From Mycobacterium kiyosense (GTDB lineage Bacteria > Actinomycetota > Actinomycetes > Mycobacteriales > Mycobacteriaceae): 64,000 bases of DNA. The stretch's first letter is position 1. Each line of letters begins with the position of its first letter. The DNA is taken from NCBI GenBank assembly GCA_021654635.1, contig AP025179.1, positions 744,001 to 808,000 on the forward strand, read 5' to 3'. Positions 34,289-44,224 of this stretch are shown piece by piece. The notes under the pieces were generated by a model. The model saw only the letters and a list, made by a program, of their open reading frames with translations, was not told where the DNA came from and did no database searches. Both the position numbers and the translations under genes were made by a program.

Positions 34289-34909
34289 CTATCTACTTGC
34301 GGGTGGGCTTGTGGGTGGACCACCGGGTGGCGCGAAGTATCGACGGCGATGATGCAGCCAATAGCCACCGGGCACGGGCGGCGACGCGTCGTCGGGCACG
34401 ACCAGGAATTCGCCGGATGCCGCCTCGCGCAGCAAGAACCGTTCGGTGTGTTCGAGTACCCAGCCCGGCGGCGGGTCCAGCAGCCGGTCGGGCAGCGCCA
34501 GGCGCGGCGTCAGCCCACGGCTCGCAAACCAGTCGACGATCGCGGGCAGCGCGCCGATGTTTGCCGAAATATCCAGCGGCACAGCTGAATTGGTAGCAAG
34601 GTCGACGCCGCCGGCCGCGCGCAACAGCCAGCCGTCCAGCCAGATTTCCTCGGCGCCCGCCCGCGCCGCGGCGTCGGCGCGCTCGAGTGCCCGGATGTCC
34701 GCGGTGCGCACCGGCGCGTCGGTCAGCACGCGCAACGACACCACGTCGGCGGGCGAGACCTCGACGATCGCGCCCGACTTGGTTTGCAACCGCACCGTCG
34801 GGTCGAAGGCCAACAGGCGCCCGATCGCGTCGGTCAACGGCGGAACCGATCCGGGTGACCGGCGGTAGCGCAGCGCGATGCGGGTCCCGAGTTCCGGCCA
34901 CGACGCCAT
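34289..34909 (-). CDS. Rv0428c-like protein lacking the acetyltransferase half
   Basis: A 206-residue protein that starts like Rv0428c ([20 protein letters not shown], then PADVVSLRVLTDAPVRTADIRALERA, and NSAVPLDISANIGALPAIVDWF). It ends at LHHRRRYFAPPGGPPTSPPASR. The M. tuberculosis protein is about 300 residues and continues into a GNAT acetyltransferase domain, of which nothing is found here before xthA begins. The ATG overlaps the def stop (TGATG). It is probably a shortened or remodelled gene; the N-terminal part alone should not acetylate. Confidence 0.75.
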   Translation of the reverse strand: MASWPELGTRIALRYRRSPGSVPPLTDAIGRLLAFDPTVRLQTKSGAIVEVSPADVVSLRVLTDAPVRTADIRALERADAAARAGAEEIWLDGWLLRAAGGVDLATNSAVPLDISANIGALPAIVDWFASRGLTPRLALPDRLLDPPPGWVLEHTERFLLREAASGEFLVVPDDASPPVPGGYWLHHRRRYFAPPGGPPTSPPASR

Positions 34910-35505
34910 CAGTGACCGAACGGGTCGGGCCCCTCGCCGGGCAGCCACGACAACCCGGGGACACCCCAGCCGTGCGCCTTGATCGCACGCTTGGCGGCCC
35001 GGGCGTGCCGGCCGATCAGGCAATCCACATACAGGAATCCGTCGAGATGCCCCGTCTCGTGCTGCAGCATGCGCGCGAACAGACCGGTGCCCTCGATGCT
35101 GACCGGTTTGCCGTCGGCGTCGAGCCCGGTGACCCGGGCCCAGTCCGCGCGGCCGGTCGGGAACGACTCACCCGGCACCGAGAGGCAGCCTTCGTCATCT
35201 TCGTGGCCCGCCGCCGGCATGGTCTCGGGGATTTCGGAGGTTTCCAGCACCGGGTTGATCACCACCCCGCGACGATGGTCGGTGAGTCCCCGGTCGTCGG
35301 CGCAGTCGTAGACGAACAGGCGCAGACTGTGGCCGATCTGGTTGGCGGCCAGGCCGACGCCGTGGGCGGCGTCCATCGTGTCGAACATGGTCTTGATCAA
35401 TTCCGGCAACTCGGCAGGCAGCGATCCGTCGGCTCCGACGGGCACCGGCGTCGTCGCAGTGTGCAGGACGGGATCTCCCACGATGCGGATGGGTACGACT
35501 GCCAT
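34909..35505 (-). CDS. def: Peptide deformylase
   Basis: Removes the formyl group from N-terminal methionine of new proteins. The 198 residues carry all three family motifs: [18 protein letters not shown] (metal Cys) and QHETGHLDG (HExxH metal site). ATG start. It leads a compact operon def - Rv0428c-like - xthA with a 1-base TGATG overlap at its end. Confidence 0.96.
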   Translation of the reverse strand: MAVVPIRIVGDPVLHTATTPVPVGADGSLPAELPELIKTMFDTMDAAHGVGLAANQIGHSLRLFVYDCADDRGLTDHRRGVVINPVLETSEIPETMPAAGHEDDEGCLSVPGESFPTGRADWARVTGLDADGKPVSIEGTGLFARMLQHETGHLDGFLYVDCLIGRHARAAKRAIKAHGWGVPGLSWLPGEGPDPFGH

Positions 35506-35722
35506 GGTCGGCTAGCTTACGGCCCGGCCGGGTGTCACCTTCGTCACGCCGTGTGACCAGCGTCGAGGCACGGCAACTCGACGACAATTCGGCCGACGCG
35601 CGGGTCTGCTTTCCGGCGCAACACATTGCGGCGTGGTTCAATATTCGCGCACGACAATGCCCGTATATAGGTCAAGTACCACGAGTAATCGACATTCGCC
35701 GGAAGGGTCCAGGGGAAGCAAT

Positions 35723-36031
35723 ATGGACAGCGCCATGGCGCGGGCAGAGCGAGCGGGCGACGACTCGGAAATTCCCGAAGGGCTGACCCGTCGCGAGCAC
35801 GACATTCTGGCCTTCGAGCGGCAGTGGTGGAAGTTCGCCGGGGTCAAGGAAGACGCCATCAAAGAGTTGTTCTCCATGTCGGCAACCCGCTACTACCAGG
35901 TGTTGAACGCACTCGTCGACCGGCCCGAAGCGCTGGCCGCCGACCCGATGCTGGTGAAACGACTGCGGCGGCTGCGCGCCAGCCGCCAAAAGGCCCGCGC
36001 CGCACGGCGCCTCGGCTTCGAGGTGACCTGA
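35723..36031 (+). CDS. DUF3263 protein (Rv0430 type)
   Basis: A 102-residue protein of the DUF3263 family, found across actinobacteria, with a likely helix-turn-helix region (LTRREHDILAFERQWWKFAGVKEDAIKELF, then SATRYYQVLNALVDRPEAL) and a basic C-terminus (RLRRLRASRQKARAARRLG). This suggests DNA binding, not proven. The ATG at 35723 has AGGGGAAG upstream. It precedes the virR-like gene on the same strand, as in M. tuberculosis. Confidence 0.88.
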   Translation: MDSAMARAERAGDDSEIPEGLTRREHDILAFERQWWKFAGVKEDAIKELFSMSATRYYQVLNALVDRPEALAADPMLVKRLRRLRASRQKARAARRLGFEVT

Positions 36032-36083
36032 CGGCTCACGCGGCTTTGCAGGTTCCGGCCATCCGCTGGTTACAGTGGCTTCG

Positions 36084-36548
36084 ATGAACGAGCGCGTACC
36101 CGACTCTTCGGGCCTTCCCCTGCGGGCCATGGTGATGGTGCTGCTGTTCCTGGGCGTCATCTTTCTGCTGCTCGGCTGGCAGGCGCTGGGGTCCTCCGGA
36201 AAGGCGGACGAGGACTCGTCGTCGGTTAGCACCGCGTCCAGCTCCGCCTCGCCCACCTCGACCAGCGCCAAGCCCGCGGCAGACGCCGAGGTGCGGGTGT
36301 ACAACATCTCGTCGAAAGAGGGCATTGCCAAGTCCACGGCCGACGAACTGAAGGCCGCCGGGTTCAAAGTCACCGACGTGACCAACCTTTCGGTCTCCGA
36401 CGTCTCGGCCACCACCGTCTACTACGGCGAAGACAGCGAGAAAGCCACGGCCGAAGCGGTGGGCAAGAAGCTGGGAGCTCCCGTCGAGAAGCGCATCCCC
36501 GCCCTCGCCGACCAGCCGCCGGGCGTCATCGTTTTGGTAATGGGTTGA
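36084..36548 (+). CDS. virR: LytR_C-domain membrane protein, VirR-like
   Basis: A 154-residue protein with one N-terminal membrane helix ([20 protein letters not shown]), a Ser/Thr/Ala-rich linker and an outside LytR_C domain ([27 protein letters not shown]). This is the Rv0431 family, which in M. tuberculosis limits membrane vesicle release and works at the cell envelope. The ATG at 36084 gives the family start. Position between the DUF3263 gene and sodC supports orthology. Confidence 0.9.
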   Translation: MNERVPDSSGLPLRAMVMVLLFLGVIFLLLGWQALGSSGKADEDSSSVSTASSSASPTSTSAKPAADAEVRVYNISSKEGIAKSTADELKAAGFKVTDVTNLSVSDVSATTVYYGEDSEKATAEAVGKKLGAPVEKRIPALADQPPGVIVLVMG

Positions 36549-36554
36549 GGCTGA

Positions 36555-36692
36555 ACCCGCATCGTCGTCACGCTGGGTCGATTGCGCGACTCCTCAGCGG
36601 GTCATCGTTTCGACCCGCATCGTCGTCACGCTGGGTCGATTGCGCGACTCCTCAGCGGGTCATCGTTTCGACCCGCATCGTCGTCACGCTAG
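36555..36692. repeat. 58-bp tandem repeat, 2.4 copies
   Basis: A 58-bp unit beginning ACCCGCATCGTCGTCACGCT starts at 36555, 36613 and 36671, with the third copy cut after about 22 bases. The first two copies are identical apart from a few bases. The array fills the gap between virR and sodC, and its end merges into the sodC leader. Unit size is like that of mycobacterial MIRU/VNTR elements, but the sequence is not one I recognise. Confidence 0.93.
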
Positions 36693-36702
36693 GCTCTCCG
36701 CT

Positions 36703-37419
36703 ATGCCTAAGCCCGCCGCTCCCAAAGTTGCAGCCGTCACCGCCGCCCTGTCCGCGGCCGCCAGCGTCGCGCTGTTGAGCGCGTGTTCGTCGCCTCAACA
36801 GGCGTCGACGACACCCGGTACCAACCCGACGGTCTGGACGGGGTCGCCCGGCCCGTCCACCTCCGGTCACGCCGAGGCGGCGCCCAGCACCCAGGAGGCG
36901 CCCCCGGCCGGGCAGACGCTGACCACCGTGCTGAAAGGCCCCGGCGGCAACGAGGTCGCGACGGCCAAATTCGAGTTCGCCAACGGCTACGCCACCGTGA
37001 CGGTCACCGCCAACAGCGGCAGCGGGCTCGCCCCCGGCTTCCACGGCATGCACATCCACAAAGTCGGCAAGTGTGAGCCCAATTCGGTGGCCCCCAACGG
37101 CGGTCCGACGGGTGACTTCCTTTCCGCCGGTGGGCATTTCCAGGCTCCCGGGTCCAGCGGCCACTCCAGCGGGGACCTGACCTCGCTGCAGGTCCGCAAG
37201 AACGGCGCGGCGATGCTGGTCACCACCACGGACGGCTTCACCATGGACGACCTGATCTCGGGCGCCAAGACTGCGATCATCATCCACGAAGGCCCGGACA
37301 ACTTCATGAACATCCCGGACCGCTACCAGGTCAACGGCGTGCCCGGCCCGGACGAGACCACGATGACAACCGGTGACGCCGGCAAGCGGGTGGCCTGCGG
37401 TGTCATCGGGTCCGGGTAA
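36703..37419 (+). CDS. sodC: Cu,Zn superoxide dismutase lipoprotein
   Basis: Destroys superoxide at the outer face of the cell membrane. The 238-residue protein has a lipoprotein signal (VALLSACSS), a Pro/Thr-rich linker and the SOD domain from about residue 65. Metal and disulfide residues are visible in [24 protein letters not shown], and the C-terminal [11 protein letters not shown] start at the end of the 58-bp repeat array. It overlaps the next gene by about 20 bases. Confidence 0.95.
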   Translation: MPKPAAPKVAAVTAALSAAASVALLSACSSPQQASTTPGTNPTVWTGSPGPSTSGHAEAAPSTQEAPPAGQTLTTVLKGPGGNEVATAKFEFANGYATVTVTANSGSGLAPGFHGMHIHKVGKCEPNSVAPNGGPTGDFLSAGGHFQAPGSSGHSSGDLTSLQVRKNGAAMLVTTTDGFTMDDLISGAKTAIIIHEGPDNFMNIPDRYQVNGVPGPDETTMTTGDAGKRVACGVIGSG

Positions 37420-38563
37420 CGGCCCGGCCAGCCTGCCACCCAGCCGGGCCGCCAGTCGCATCGACTTCGCCCGCTCGGCGCGGCCCACCGTGGGCGTGGA
37501 ATGGGAGTTCGCGCTGGTCGACGCGCAGACCCGCGACCTGAGCAACGAAGCGACCGCGGTGATCGCCGAAATCGGTGAAAACCCCCGCGTGCACAAGGAA
37601 TTGCTGCGCAACACCGTCGAGATCGTCAGCGGGATCTGCGTGAACGCGGCTGAGGCGATGCAGGATCTGCGCGACACCCTGGCCCCGGCTCGACGCATCG
37701 TCCGCGACCGGGGCATGGAGCTGTTCTGCGCCGGCACCCATCCCTTCGCGCAGTGGTCCAGCCAGAAACTCACCGACGCGCCGCGCTACGCCGAGCTGAT
37801 CAAACGCACTCAGTGGTGGGGCCGGCAGATGCTGATCTGGGGTGTGCACGTGCACGTCGGGATCTCCTCGCCCAACAAGGTGATGCCGATCATGACGTCG
37901 TTGCTCAACCAATATCCCCACCTGCTCGCGCTGTCGGCGTCGTCGCCCTGGTGGGCCGGCGTGGACACCGGATACGCGAGCAACCGGGCCATGATGTTTC
38001 AGCAACTACCCACCGCCGGATTGCCGTTCCAGTTCCAGAAATGGTCGGAATTCGAAGGATTCGTCTACGACCAGAAGAAAACCGGCATCATCGACCACGT
38101 CGACGAAGTCCGTTGGGACATCCGGCCTTCCCCGCACCTGGGCACCATCGAGGTGCGCATCTGCGACGGCGTGTCCAATCTGCGCGAGCTGGGCGCCCTG
38201 GTGGCGCTGACGCATTGCCTGATCGTCGACCTGGACCGCCGGCTGGAAGCCGACGAGTCGTTGCCGACCATGCCCCCGTGGCACGTCCAGGAGAACAAAT
38301 GGCGGGCGGCCCGCTACGGCTTGGACGCGGTGATCATCCTGGACGCCGACAGCAACGAGCGGTTGGTCACCGAGGATCTCGACGACGTGCTCAACCGGCT
38401 CGAACCGGTCGCCCGCGCATTGCACTGCACCGACGAACTGGCCGCCGTCGCCGACATCCCGCGCCTGGGTGCTTCCTACCAACGGCAGCGCCGGGTGGCC
38501 GAAGAGCACGACGGCGACCTGCGCGCGGTGGTCGACGCGTTGGTCGCCGAACTGGAGGTTTGA
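37400..38563 (+). CDS. YbdK-type glutamate-cysteine ligase family protein
   Basis: A carboxylate-amine ligase of the GCS2 family (Rv0433 type), about 387 residues. Landmarks are [22 protein letters not shown] (ATP/metal Glu), [31 protein letters not shown] and [10 protein letters not shown]. Related proteins have weak gamma-glutamylcysteine ligase activity; mycobacteria make mycothiol, so the true substrate is uncertain. I chose the GTG at 37400, inside the end of sodC. A GTG at 37373 is also open. Confidence 0.87.
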   Translation: MSSGPGNGPASLPPSRAASRIDFARSARPTVGVEWEFALVDAQTRDLSNEATAVIAEIGENPRVHKELLRNTVEIVSGICVNAAEAMQDLRDTLAPARRIVRDRGMELFCAGTHPFAQWSSQKLTDAPRYAELIKRTQWWGRQMLIWGVHVHVGISSPNKVMPIMTSLLNQYPHLLALSASSPWWAGVDTGYASNRAMMFQQLPTAGLPFQFQKWSEFEGFVYDQKKTGIIDHVDEVRWDIRPSPHLGTIEVRICDGVSNLRELGALVALTHCLIVDLDRRLEADESLPTMPPWHVQENKWRAARYGLDAVIILDADSNERLVTEDLDDVLNRLEPVARALHCTDELAAVADIPRLGASYQRQRRVAEEHDGDLRAVVDALVAELEV

Positions 38564-38624
38564 GCAGGATGTCGCTGCCGTGGCCACTTCGTTGCTGCAT
38601 AGTGGTCGCAGGGGGTGTACGTCC

Positions 38625-39272
38625 GTGAACCGTGACACAGTCGAGCTGCCGATGTTCCCGCTCGAGTCGGCGTTGCTGCCCGACGAGACGCTGCCGCTGC
38701 GCATCTTCGAGCCCCGCTACACCGCGCTGGTGCGCCACTGCATGGAAAGCGAGCGGCCCCGCTTCGGCGTGGTGCTGATCTCGCGTGGCCGCGAAGTCGG
38801 CGGCGGCGACGCGCGCAGCGACGTCGGGACGCTGGCCACCATCACCGAGTACGTGGACGGCGGCTCGGGCCAATTCGCGCTGCGCTGCCGGATCGGCGAG
38901 CGGATCCGGGTGCGGGAATGGCTGCCCGACGACCCGTTCCCGCGGGCCCGCGTGCAGGTCTGGCCCGACGAACCGGGGCTGCCGGTGACCGCCGCACAGT
39001 TCCGCGACGTCGAGGACCGGGTGCTGGCGCTGTACGAGCGGATCGCCGCGGTGCGCGGAATCGAGCTGCCGGACCGCGACGTGCTGTTCGATTATCCGCG
39101 CGATCCCGACGACAAGTCGAACATGTTGTACGCGTTGGCCGCTCGCGTACCGATGGGTCCGGCGGACCGCTATGCCGTGCTGGCCGCACCGTCGGCCGCC
39201 GATCGGTTGGCCGCCCTGCTGGAAGCCGTGGATTCGGTGACCGCGATGGTCGAGTTCCAGCTGTCCGATTAA
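38625..39272 (+). CDS. LON substrate-binding domain protein
   Basis: A 215-residue protein that consists only of the Lon N-terminal (LON/PUA-like) domain: ELPMFPLESALLPDETLPLRIFEPRYTALV, RFGVVLISRGREVGGGD and a C-terminal helical part. The ATPase and protease of Lon are absent. It may bind unfolded peptides; the function of the free domain in bacteria is not settled. The start is GTG, in VNRDTVELPMFPL. It is convergent with the AAA ATPase gene (4-base overlap). Confidence 0.87.
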   Translation: MNRDTVELPMFPLESALLPDETLPLRIFEPRYTALVRHCMESERPRFGVVLISRGREVGGGDARSDVGTLATITEYVDGGSGQFALRCRIGERIRVREWLPDDPFPRARVQVWPDEPGLPVTAAQFRDVEDRVLALYERIAAVRGIELPDRDVLFDYPRDPDDKSNMLYALAARVPMGPADRYAVLAAPSAADRLAALLEAVDSVTAMVEFQLSD

Positions 39273-41439
39273 CCACGCGAGTCGTTGGCGAACGCGCGCA
39301 ACGATTCCAGCTGCAGCGGATCCAGTGAGGGGCGCACCTTCTCGCGGGCCGCGGCCAGATCGGCCGCGGTGACGTCGGAGGCATCGATGGAGCGGCGCAT
39401 CGCGGTCAGCGCCGCTTCGCGCAACAGGGCCACGCAGTCCGCGGCGCTGTAGCCGTCCAGGCCCGCGGCCACCTGATCCAGATCGACGTCATCGCTCAGG
39501 GGGATGGATTTGCCTGCGGTGCGCAGGATTTCGCGTCGGGCCTGCGTGTCGGGCGGTTCGACGAACACCAACCGCTCCAGCCGGCCGGGGCGCAGCAGCG
39601 CCGGGTCGATGAGGTCCGGACGGTTGGTGGCACCCAACACGACGACGTCGCGCAGCGGGTCGATGCCGTCCAGTTCGGTCAGCAGCGCGGCCACCACGCG
39701 GTCGGTAACGCCCGAGTCGAAGCTCTGGCCGCGCCGCGGCGCCAGCGCGTCCACCTCGTCGAGGAACACCAGCGACGGCGCGGAATCGCGTGCCCGCCGG
39801 AACAATTCGCGGACGGCCTTCTCCGAGGACCCCACCCACTTGTCCATCAACTCGGAGCCCTTGACGGCATGCACGCTCAACTGCCCGGTGCTGGCCAGCG
39901 CGCGGACCACGAACGTCTTGCCGCAGCCGGGTGGGCCGTAGAGCAACACCCGCGCGGCGGATCCACACCCAGCCGCGCGAACGTGTCGGGGTGCTGCAAC
40001 GGCCACAGCACCGACTCGGTGAGAGCCTGCTTGGCCTCAGCCATGTCGCCGACGTCGGCGAGTGTGACGCTGCCGACGCTGATCTCTTCGCTGCCCGAGC
40101 GGGACAGCGGCCGGATGACGGTAAGCGCGCCGAGAAGGTCCTCCTGGTTCAGGGTGGGAGCCCGACCGTCGGCGCTGGCCCGCGACGCGGCCCGCAGCGC
40201 CGCCTCGCGCATCAGCGCGGCCAGGTCGGCGACAACGAAACCCGGTGTCCGGGAAGCGATTTCGTCGAGGTCGAGGTCGCCGGTGGGCACGTTGCGCAGC
40301 AGCGCCTCCAGCAGCGCCTTGCGGGTCGCCGCATCGGGCAGCGGCAGCGTCAGCTCGCGGTCGCACAACTCCGGGGAGCGCAGCCGCGCATCGATCTGAT
40401 CGGGACGCGCCGTGGTGGCGATCAGCGCCACGCCGTCACTGGCCACCGCCTTGCGCAGCTCGGTGAGGATCAGCGCGGCCACCGGCTCGGCGATCTCCGG
40501 CAACAGCGCGTCGACATCGGTGATCAGCAGCACCGCGCCGCCCTGCGCACCGGCACCACGCACGTCCGCCACCGCCGCCGCCACCGACTTGAGGCGGTCG
40601 TCGGCCGCCAGCGCGCCGGTGGCCGGACCGTCCAGTTGCACCAGCCTGCGACCGGCGCACACCGCCCGCACCAGCGTCACCTTGCCGACCCCGGCCGGAC
40701 CCGACACCAGCACACCCAGGTTGGTGCCGGCGCCAAGGCTCTTGAGCAGGTGCGGCTCGTCGAGGGCGAGTTTGAGCCATTCGGTGAGCTTGGCGGCCTG
40801 CGGTTGAGTGCCCTTAAGTTCCTCGACCTGCATCTCCGGGGTGGAGACGTCGACGGGCGGGATGATGCGTACCGAGTCCGGAATCCCCGGGCCCCAGCCG
40901 ACCAGCGTGTTCGGCTGCACACTGACCGGCCCGTCCGGGTCGACCCCGGTCACCGTCAGCAACTCGGAGGTCCAGCTGATTCCGACCGAGGAAGCCAGCG
41001 CGCGGGTGGCGTCCGACGTCGAAGTGCCCGGCCCCAGGTCACGCGGCAGCAGCGACACCGCATCGCCGACCGTCATCACCTTGCCCAGCAACGCCTGGCG
41101 CAGCGTGGCCGGCGACAGCGATCGGGTGGCCAGGGTCGAGCCGCTCAGCGTCACCGTTCGGGCGCCGTACACGGTGACCGCGCTGACCAGCACCTCGGTG
41201 CCCTCGCGCAGACCGGCGTTGGACAGCGTGACGTCGTCGAGCAGCACCGTCAGCACTGGGATGTCCACGGTCGCCATGCCAGCCACCGCGGCGGTGGTCC
41301 GAGAACCGGTGAGCGACACCGCATCCCATTCCCGGATGCCCAGGGCGGCGATGGCGCTGGGGTGCAGGCGCACCACACCGCGGCGCGAATCGACCGCCGA
41401 GGTGTTCAGTCGCGCGGTGAGGGTGAGTTGCTGAGCCAA
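39269..41439 (-). pseudogene. CDC48-like AAA ATPase, interrupted by a -1 frameshift
   Basis: Ortholog of Rv0435c, a protein of about 720 residues with an N-terminal double-psi-barrel region (LTARLNTSAVDSRRGVVRLHP) and two AAA modules. D1 has GPAGVGKVTLVRAV. D2 has GPPGCGKTFVVRAL, FLDEVDALAPRRG and GATNRPDLIDPALLRPGRLERL. The frame changes at about 39950: the expected DPPRGVLLYGPPG needs one more base in the C3 run at 39949-39951. The likely start is the TTG at 41439, one base after the pssA stop; upstream open sequence belongs to pssA. An error in the sequence is more likely than a broken gene. Confidence 0.82.
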
Positions 41440-41440
41440 C

Positions 41441-42301
41441 TCACGGCCGCCCGCCGGGCTTGCGCAGGCCGAGCCGTGCCACCGAGTGCCGGTTCGGCTG
41501 TGCCCGTCGGGTCGCGCGCCGGGCGGCGCGTCGTTCCTTGTTGTTGTCGTCCCACGCCTCGGGGTGCTTGGCCAGCCAGCGCTTGCTGCGCATCGCAAAC
41601 GGGATGTGGCAGACGTAGGAGATGATGATCACCCAGATCAGGATGTAGGGGTAGACGACCGCGGCGGCCGCGGCCAGCGCCAGCACAGCCAGCAACGGGG
41701 CGGCCCAATTAGGCGGCACCGCCAGGGTGTGGAACTTCTTCATCGGCAGCGCGCTGACCATCAGCAGCGAGGTTCCCGCTATCCACAGCGACAGCGCCCA
41801 GACCGATGTCCACCAGCCCTCGCCGAACTGCAGTTTGAGGCCGATGGTGCCGATCATGGACACCGCCCCGGCCGGTGCCGGCATGCCGACGAAGTATTCC
41901 TTCGCGTACGGGGGCATGGTTCCGTCGTCCAACTGCGCGTTGTAGCGCGCCAGTCGCAGCACCACGCACACCGCGTACAGCAGCACCACCGGCCAGCCGA
42001 CCGGAAACTTCGACAGCAGCGTCACGTAGACCACCAGCGCCGGCGCCACTCCGAAGTTCACCGCGTCGGCCAGCGAGTCGATCTCGGCGCCCATGCGGGA
42101 CTGAGCGTCCAGGATGCGGGCCACCCGCCCGTCCAGGGCGTCCAGGATCGCGGCGACCGCGATCAACGCCATCGCCGGTATCGGCTTGTGGTCGAGGGCG
42201 AATTTGATCGAGGTCAGGCCCGCGCAGATGGACAGCACGGTCATGGCGCTGGGCAGCAGATGCAGGTCGACGGTTCGCCGGCGCGGCGGCTTGTTGATCA
42301 T
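41441..42301 (-). CDS. pssA: CDP-diacylglycerol-serine O-phosphatidyltransferase
   Basis: Makes phosphatidylserine from CDP-diacylglycerol and serine in the membrane. The 286-residue protein has the CDP-alcohol phosphotransferase motif [26 protein letters not shown] (DGx2ARx8Gx3Dx3D) and several membrane helices. The C-terminus is basic ([14 protein letters not shown]). The ATG at 42301 overlaps the psd stop by ATGA. Its product is the substrate of Psd. Confidence 0.95.
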   Translation of the reverse strand: MINKPPRRRTVDLHLLPSAMTVLSICAGLTSIKFALDHKPIPAMALIAVAAILDALDGRVARILDAQSRMGAEIDSLADAVNFGVAPALVVYVTLLSKFPVGWPVVLLYAVCVVLRLARYNAQLDDGTMPPYAKEYFVGMPAPAGAVSMIGTIGLKLQFGEGWWTSVWALSLWIAGTSLLMVSALPMKKFHTLAVPPNWAAPLLAVLALAAAAAVVYPYILIWVIIISYVCHIPFAMRSKRWLAKHPEAWDDNNKERRAARRATRRAQPNRHSVARLGLRKPGGRP

Positions 42302-42996
42302 GACAGCTGGGCCAGTACGGTCTCGCCGCCGACGGCGCGCTGGCCGACCTCGGCCAGTGGTTGCGTTCCCGGCGGCAGGTAGGTGTCCAGCCGGGAGCCG
42401 AACCGGATCAGTCCGTAGGTCTGGCCGATGGCGAGTTTGTCGCCGACGTGGGCGTTGCACACGATGCGGCGTGCCACCAGACCGGCGATCTGCACGGCGA
42501 CCACTTCGGCTCCGGTGGCGGTGCGGATCCGCACGCTGGTGCGTTCGTTGGCCTCGCTGGCCTCGGGCAGGTCGGCGGACAGGAAGGCGCCGGGCCGGTG
42601 CTGGACGGCGACCACCTCGCCACCGACCGGGGCGCGTTGTACGTGCACGTCGAAGATGGACAGGAAGATGCTGACCCGGGGCAGCGGTGTGGTGCCCATG
42701 CTGAGCTCGGCGGGCGGGACCGCGGTGTCGATCACGCAGATCGTGCCGTCCGCGGGTGCGACGACCGCGCCGGCCGCGCTGGGTGACACCCGCGCTGGGT
42801 GCCGGAAGAATCCCGCGCACGCGCCCGCCGCCAGCAGCCCCGTGCGGCGCACCCAGCGGTGCCGGTACCCCGCTGCCGCCACCGCCAGACCGGCCGCGAC
42901 GAACGGCAGGCCGGCCGGGTGCAGCGGGGGAACGGTGGAGCGCACGAGTTCGATCAGGTGCGCCGGTCCTTCGGTGGAGCCAGGGCGTTTTGCCAC
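42298..42996 (-). CDS. psd: Phosphatidylserine decarboxylase
   Basis: Converts phosphatidylserine to phosphatidylethanolamine. The 232-residue proenzyme of the short actinobacterial type has [36 protein letters not shown] and the self-cleavage Gly-Ser in [12 protein letters not shown], which would create the pyruvoyl group. I chose the GTG at 42996 ([10 protein letters not shown]), matching the family start; an ATG at 43005 is open. It diverges from the MFS gene and is coupled to pssA. Confidence 0.94.
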   Translation of the reverse strand: MAKRPGSTEGPAHLIELVRSTVPPLHPAGLPFVAAGLAVAAAGYRHRWVRRTGLLAAGACAGFFRHPARVSPSAAGAVVAPADGTICVIDTAVPPAELSMGTTPLPRVSIFLSIFDVHVQRAPVGGEVVAVQHRPGAFLSADLPEASEANERTSVRIRTATGAEVVAVQIAGLVARRIVCNAHVGDKLAIGQTYGLIRFGSRLDTYLPPGTQPLAEVGQRAVGGETVLAQLS

Positions 42997-43090
42997 GCGG
43001 GTCATCTTACGGAAGACGCTAGGCTCGCCGGAGGGGTCCGATCTGAATTCCACACAACATCCGCGCTCGCCGGAGCTTCGCCGCGCCAAG

Positions 43091-44224
43091 GTGGCCGTCA
43101 CTGCAGCGTTCCTCGCCCACGCTGTGGTGTTTTCGTCGTGGGCCGCGCATATTCCGCAGGTGAAAGGCGATCTGGGGCTCGACGACGGGCAGCTGGGAAC
43201 CGCGCTGTTCGGGGCTCCGCTGGGCTCGGTTGCGGCCACAGTGTGTTGCCACTGGGCGTTGCCACGCTGGGGCAGCCGCCGGTTGGTGCCGGTGCTGGTC
43301 GCCGGCTACGCCCTGGCGGCGATGACGGTCGGCCTGGCCACCTCGGGTCTGTGGTTGTTCGCGTCGCTGGCGCTGTGGGGCGCCTTCCAGGGCGGTCTGG
43401 ACGTCGCGATGAACACCTCGGCAGGCACCGTGGAGCGCCTCGCGGGCTCCCCGATCATGGCCCGCTTCCACGGTATGTGGAGCGTCGGCGCCCTGCTGGG
43501 CGCGTTGATCGGCGCCGCATGCGTGACGGCGGGCATTGGGCTGGAGCCGCAACTGGTGTTCCTCGGGGTACTGGTCCTGGTGGTGGTGCGACCACTCACC
43601 CGGCACCTGGTCGCGGGGGAGGCGGTCGCTGCGTCGCCGGAGGCGCGTGGCCGCGCCCGGATCACCCCGACCGTCGCGATCCTGGCCGCGGTGGCCTTCG
43701 CCTCCTTTCTCTGCGAGGGCGCTGCCACCGACTGGTCGGCCAACTACGTGCACGACGTCATCGGTGCTGGGCCGGGTCTGTCGGCGCTGAGCTATGCGGC
43801 CTACACCCTGGCGATGGTCGCGGTCCGGTTCGGCGCGCTGCGGCTGCATGCGCGGGTGCCGGCCCGCCGGTTGCTGCCCGCGCTGGCGCTGATCGCCGTC
43901 GTCGCAATGGGCGTGACGCTCGCGACGGCCAACCCGGTGCTGGGTGTGATCGGGTTCGCCGGCCTGCGGGTTGGGGTGGCGCTGCTGGTGCCGACGGCAT
44001 TCAGCGCCGCGTACGGGGCCGGCGGTGGGGGATCGGCGATCGCGATCGTGGCCGCGACCGGCTGGGTGGGTTATCTGCTCGGCCCGCCGCTGATCGGCCA
44101 CCTCGCCCAGTGGGCCGGACTGTCGGCGGCGCTGGTCGTCATCCCGGTGGTGCTTGCAGTCACCGCGATTGCGATCCGATTCGGCACGGCGTTCGACGCG
44201 GCCGACGAGTTCCACCGGTCTTAA
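43091..44224 (+). CDS. MFS transporter
   Basis: A major facilitator transporter of about 377-390 residues with around 12 hydrophobic segments. These include [44 protein letters not shown] and [18 protein letters not shown]. The second half begins after a basic loop ([20 protein letters not shown]). The substrate is unknown; similar proteins are annotated as sugar or drug transporters. No good ATG exists: the GTG at 43091 is the first usual start, but similarity to MFS proteins seems to begin slightly earlier (SPELRRAK). It is inserted between psd and moeA2 compared with M. tuberculosis. Confidence 0.85.
   Translation: MAVTAAFLAHAVVFSSWAAHIPQVKGDLGLDDGQLGTALFGAPLGSVAATVCCHWALPRWGSRRLVPVLVAGYALAAMTVGLATSGLWLFASLALWGAFQGGLDVAMNTSAGTVERLAGSPIMARFHGMWSVGALLGALIGAACVTAGIGLEPQLVFLGVLVLVVVRPLTRHLVAGEAVAASPEARGRARITPTVAILAAVAFASFLCEGAATDWSANYVHDVIGAGPGLSALSYAAYTLAMVAVRFGALRLHARVPARRLLPALALIAVVAMGVTLATANPVLGVIGFAGLRVGVALLVPTAFSAAYGAGGGGSAIAIVAATGWVGYLLGPPLIGHLAQWAGLSAALVVIPVVLAVTAIAIRFGTAFDAADEFHRS

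Noticed and set aside
39931-41625. 564-residue open frame opposite the AAA ATPase gene
   Set aside because: Antisense shadow; the AAA motifs are on the minus strand.
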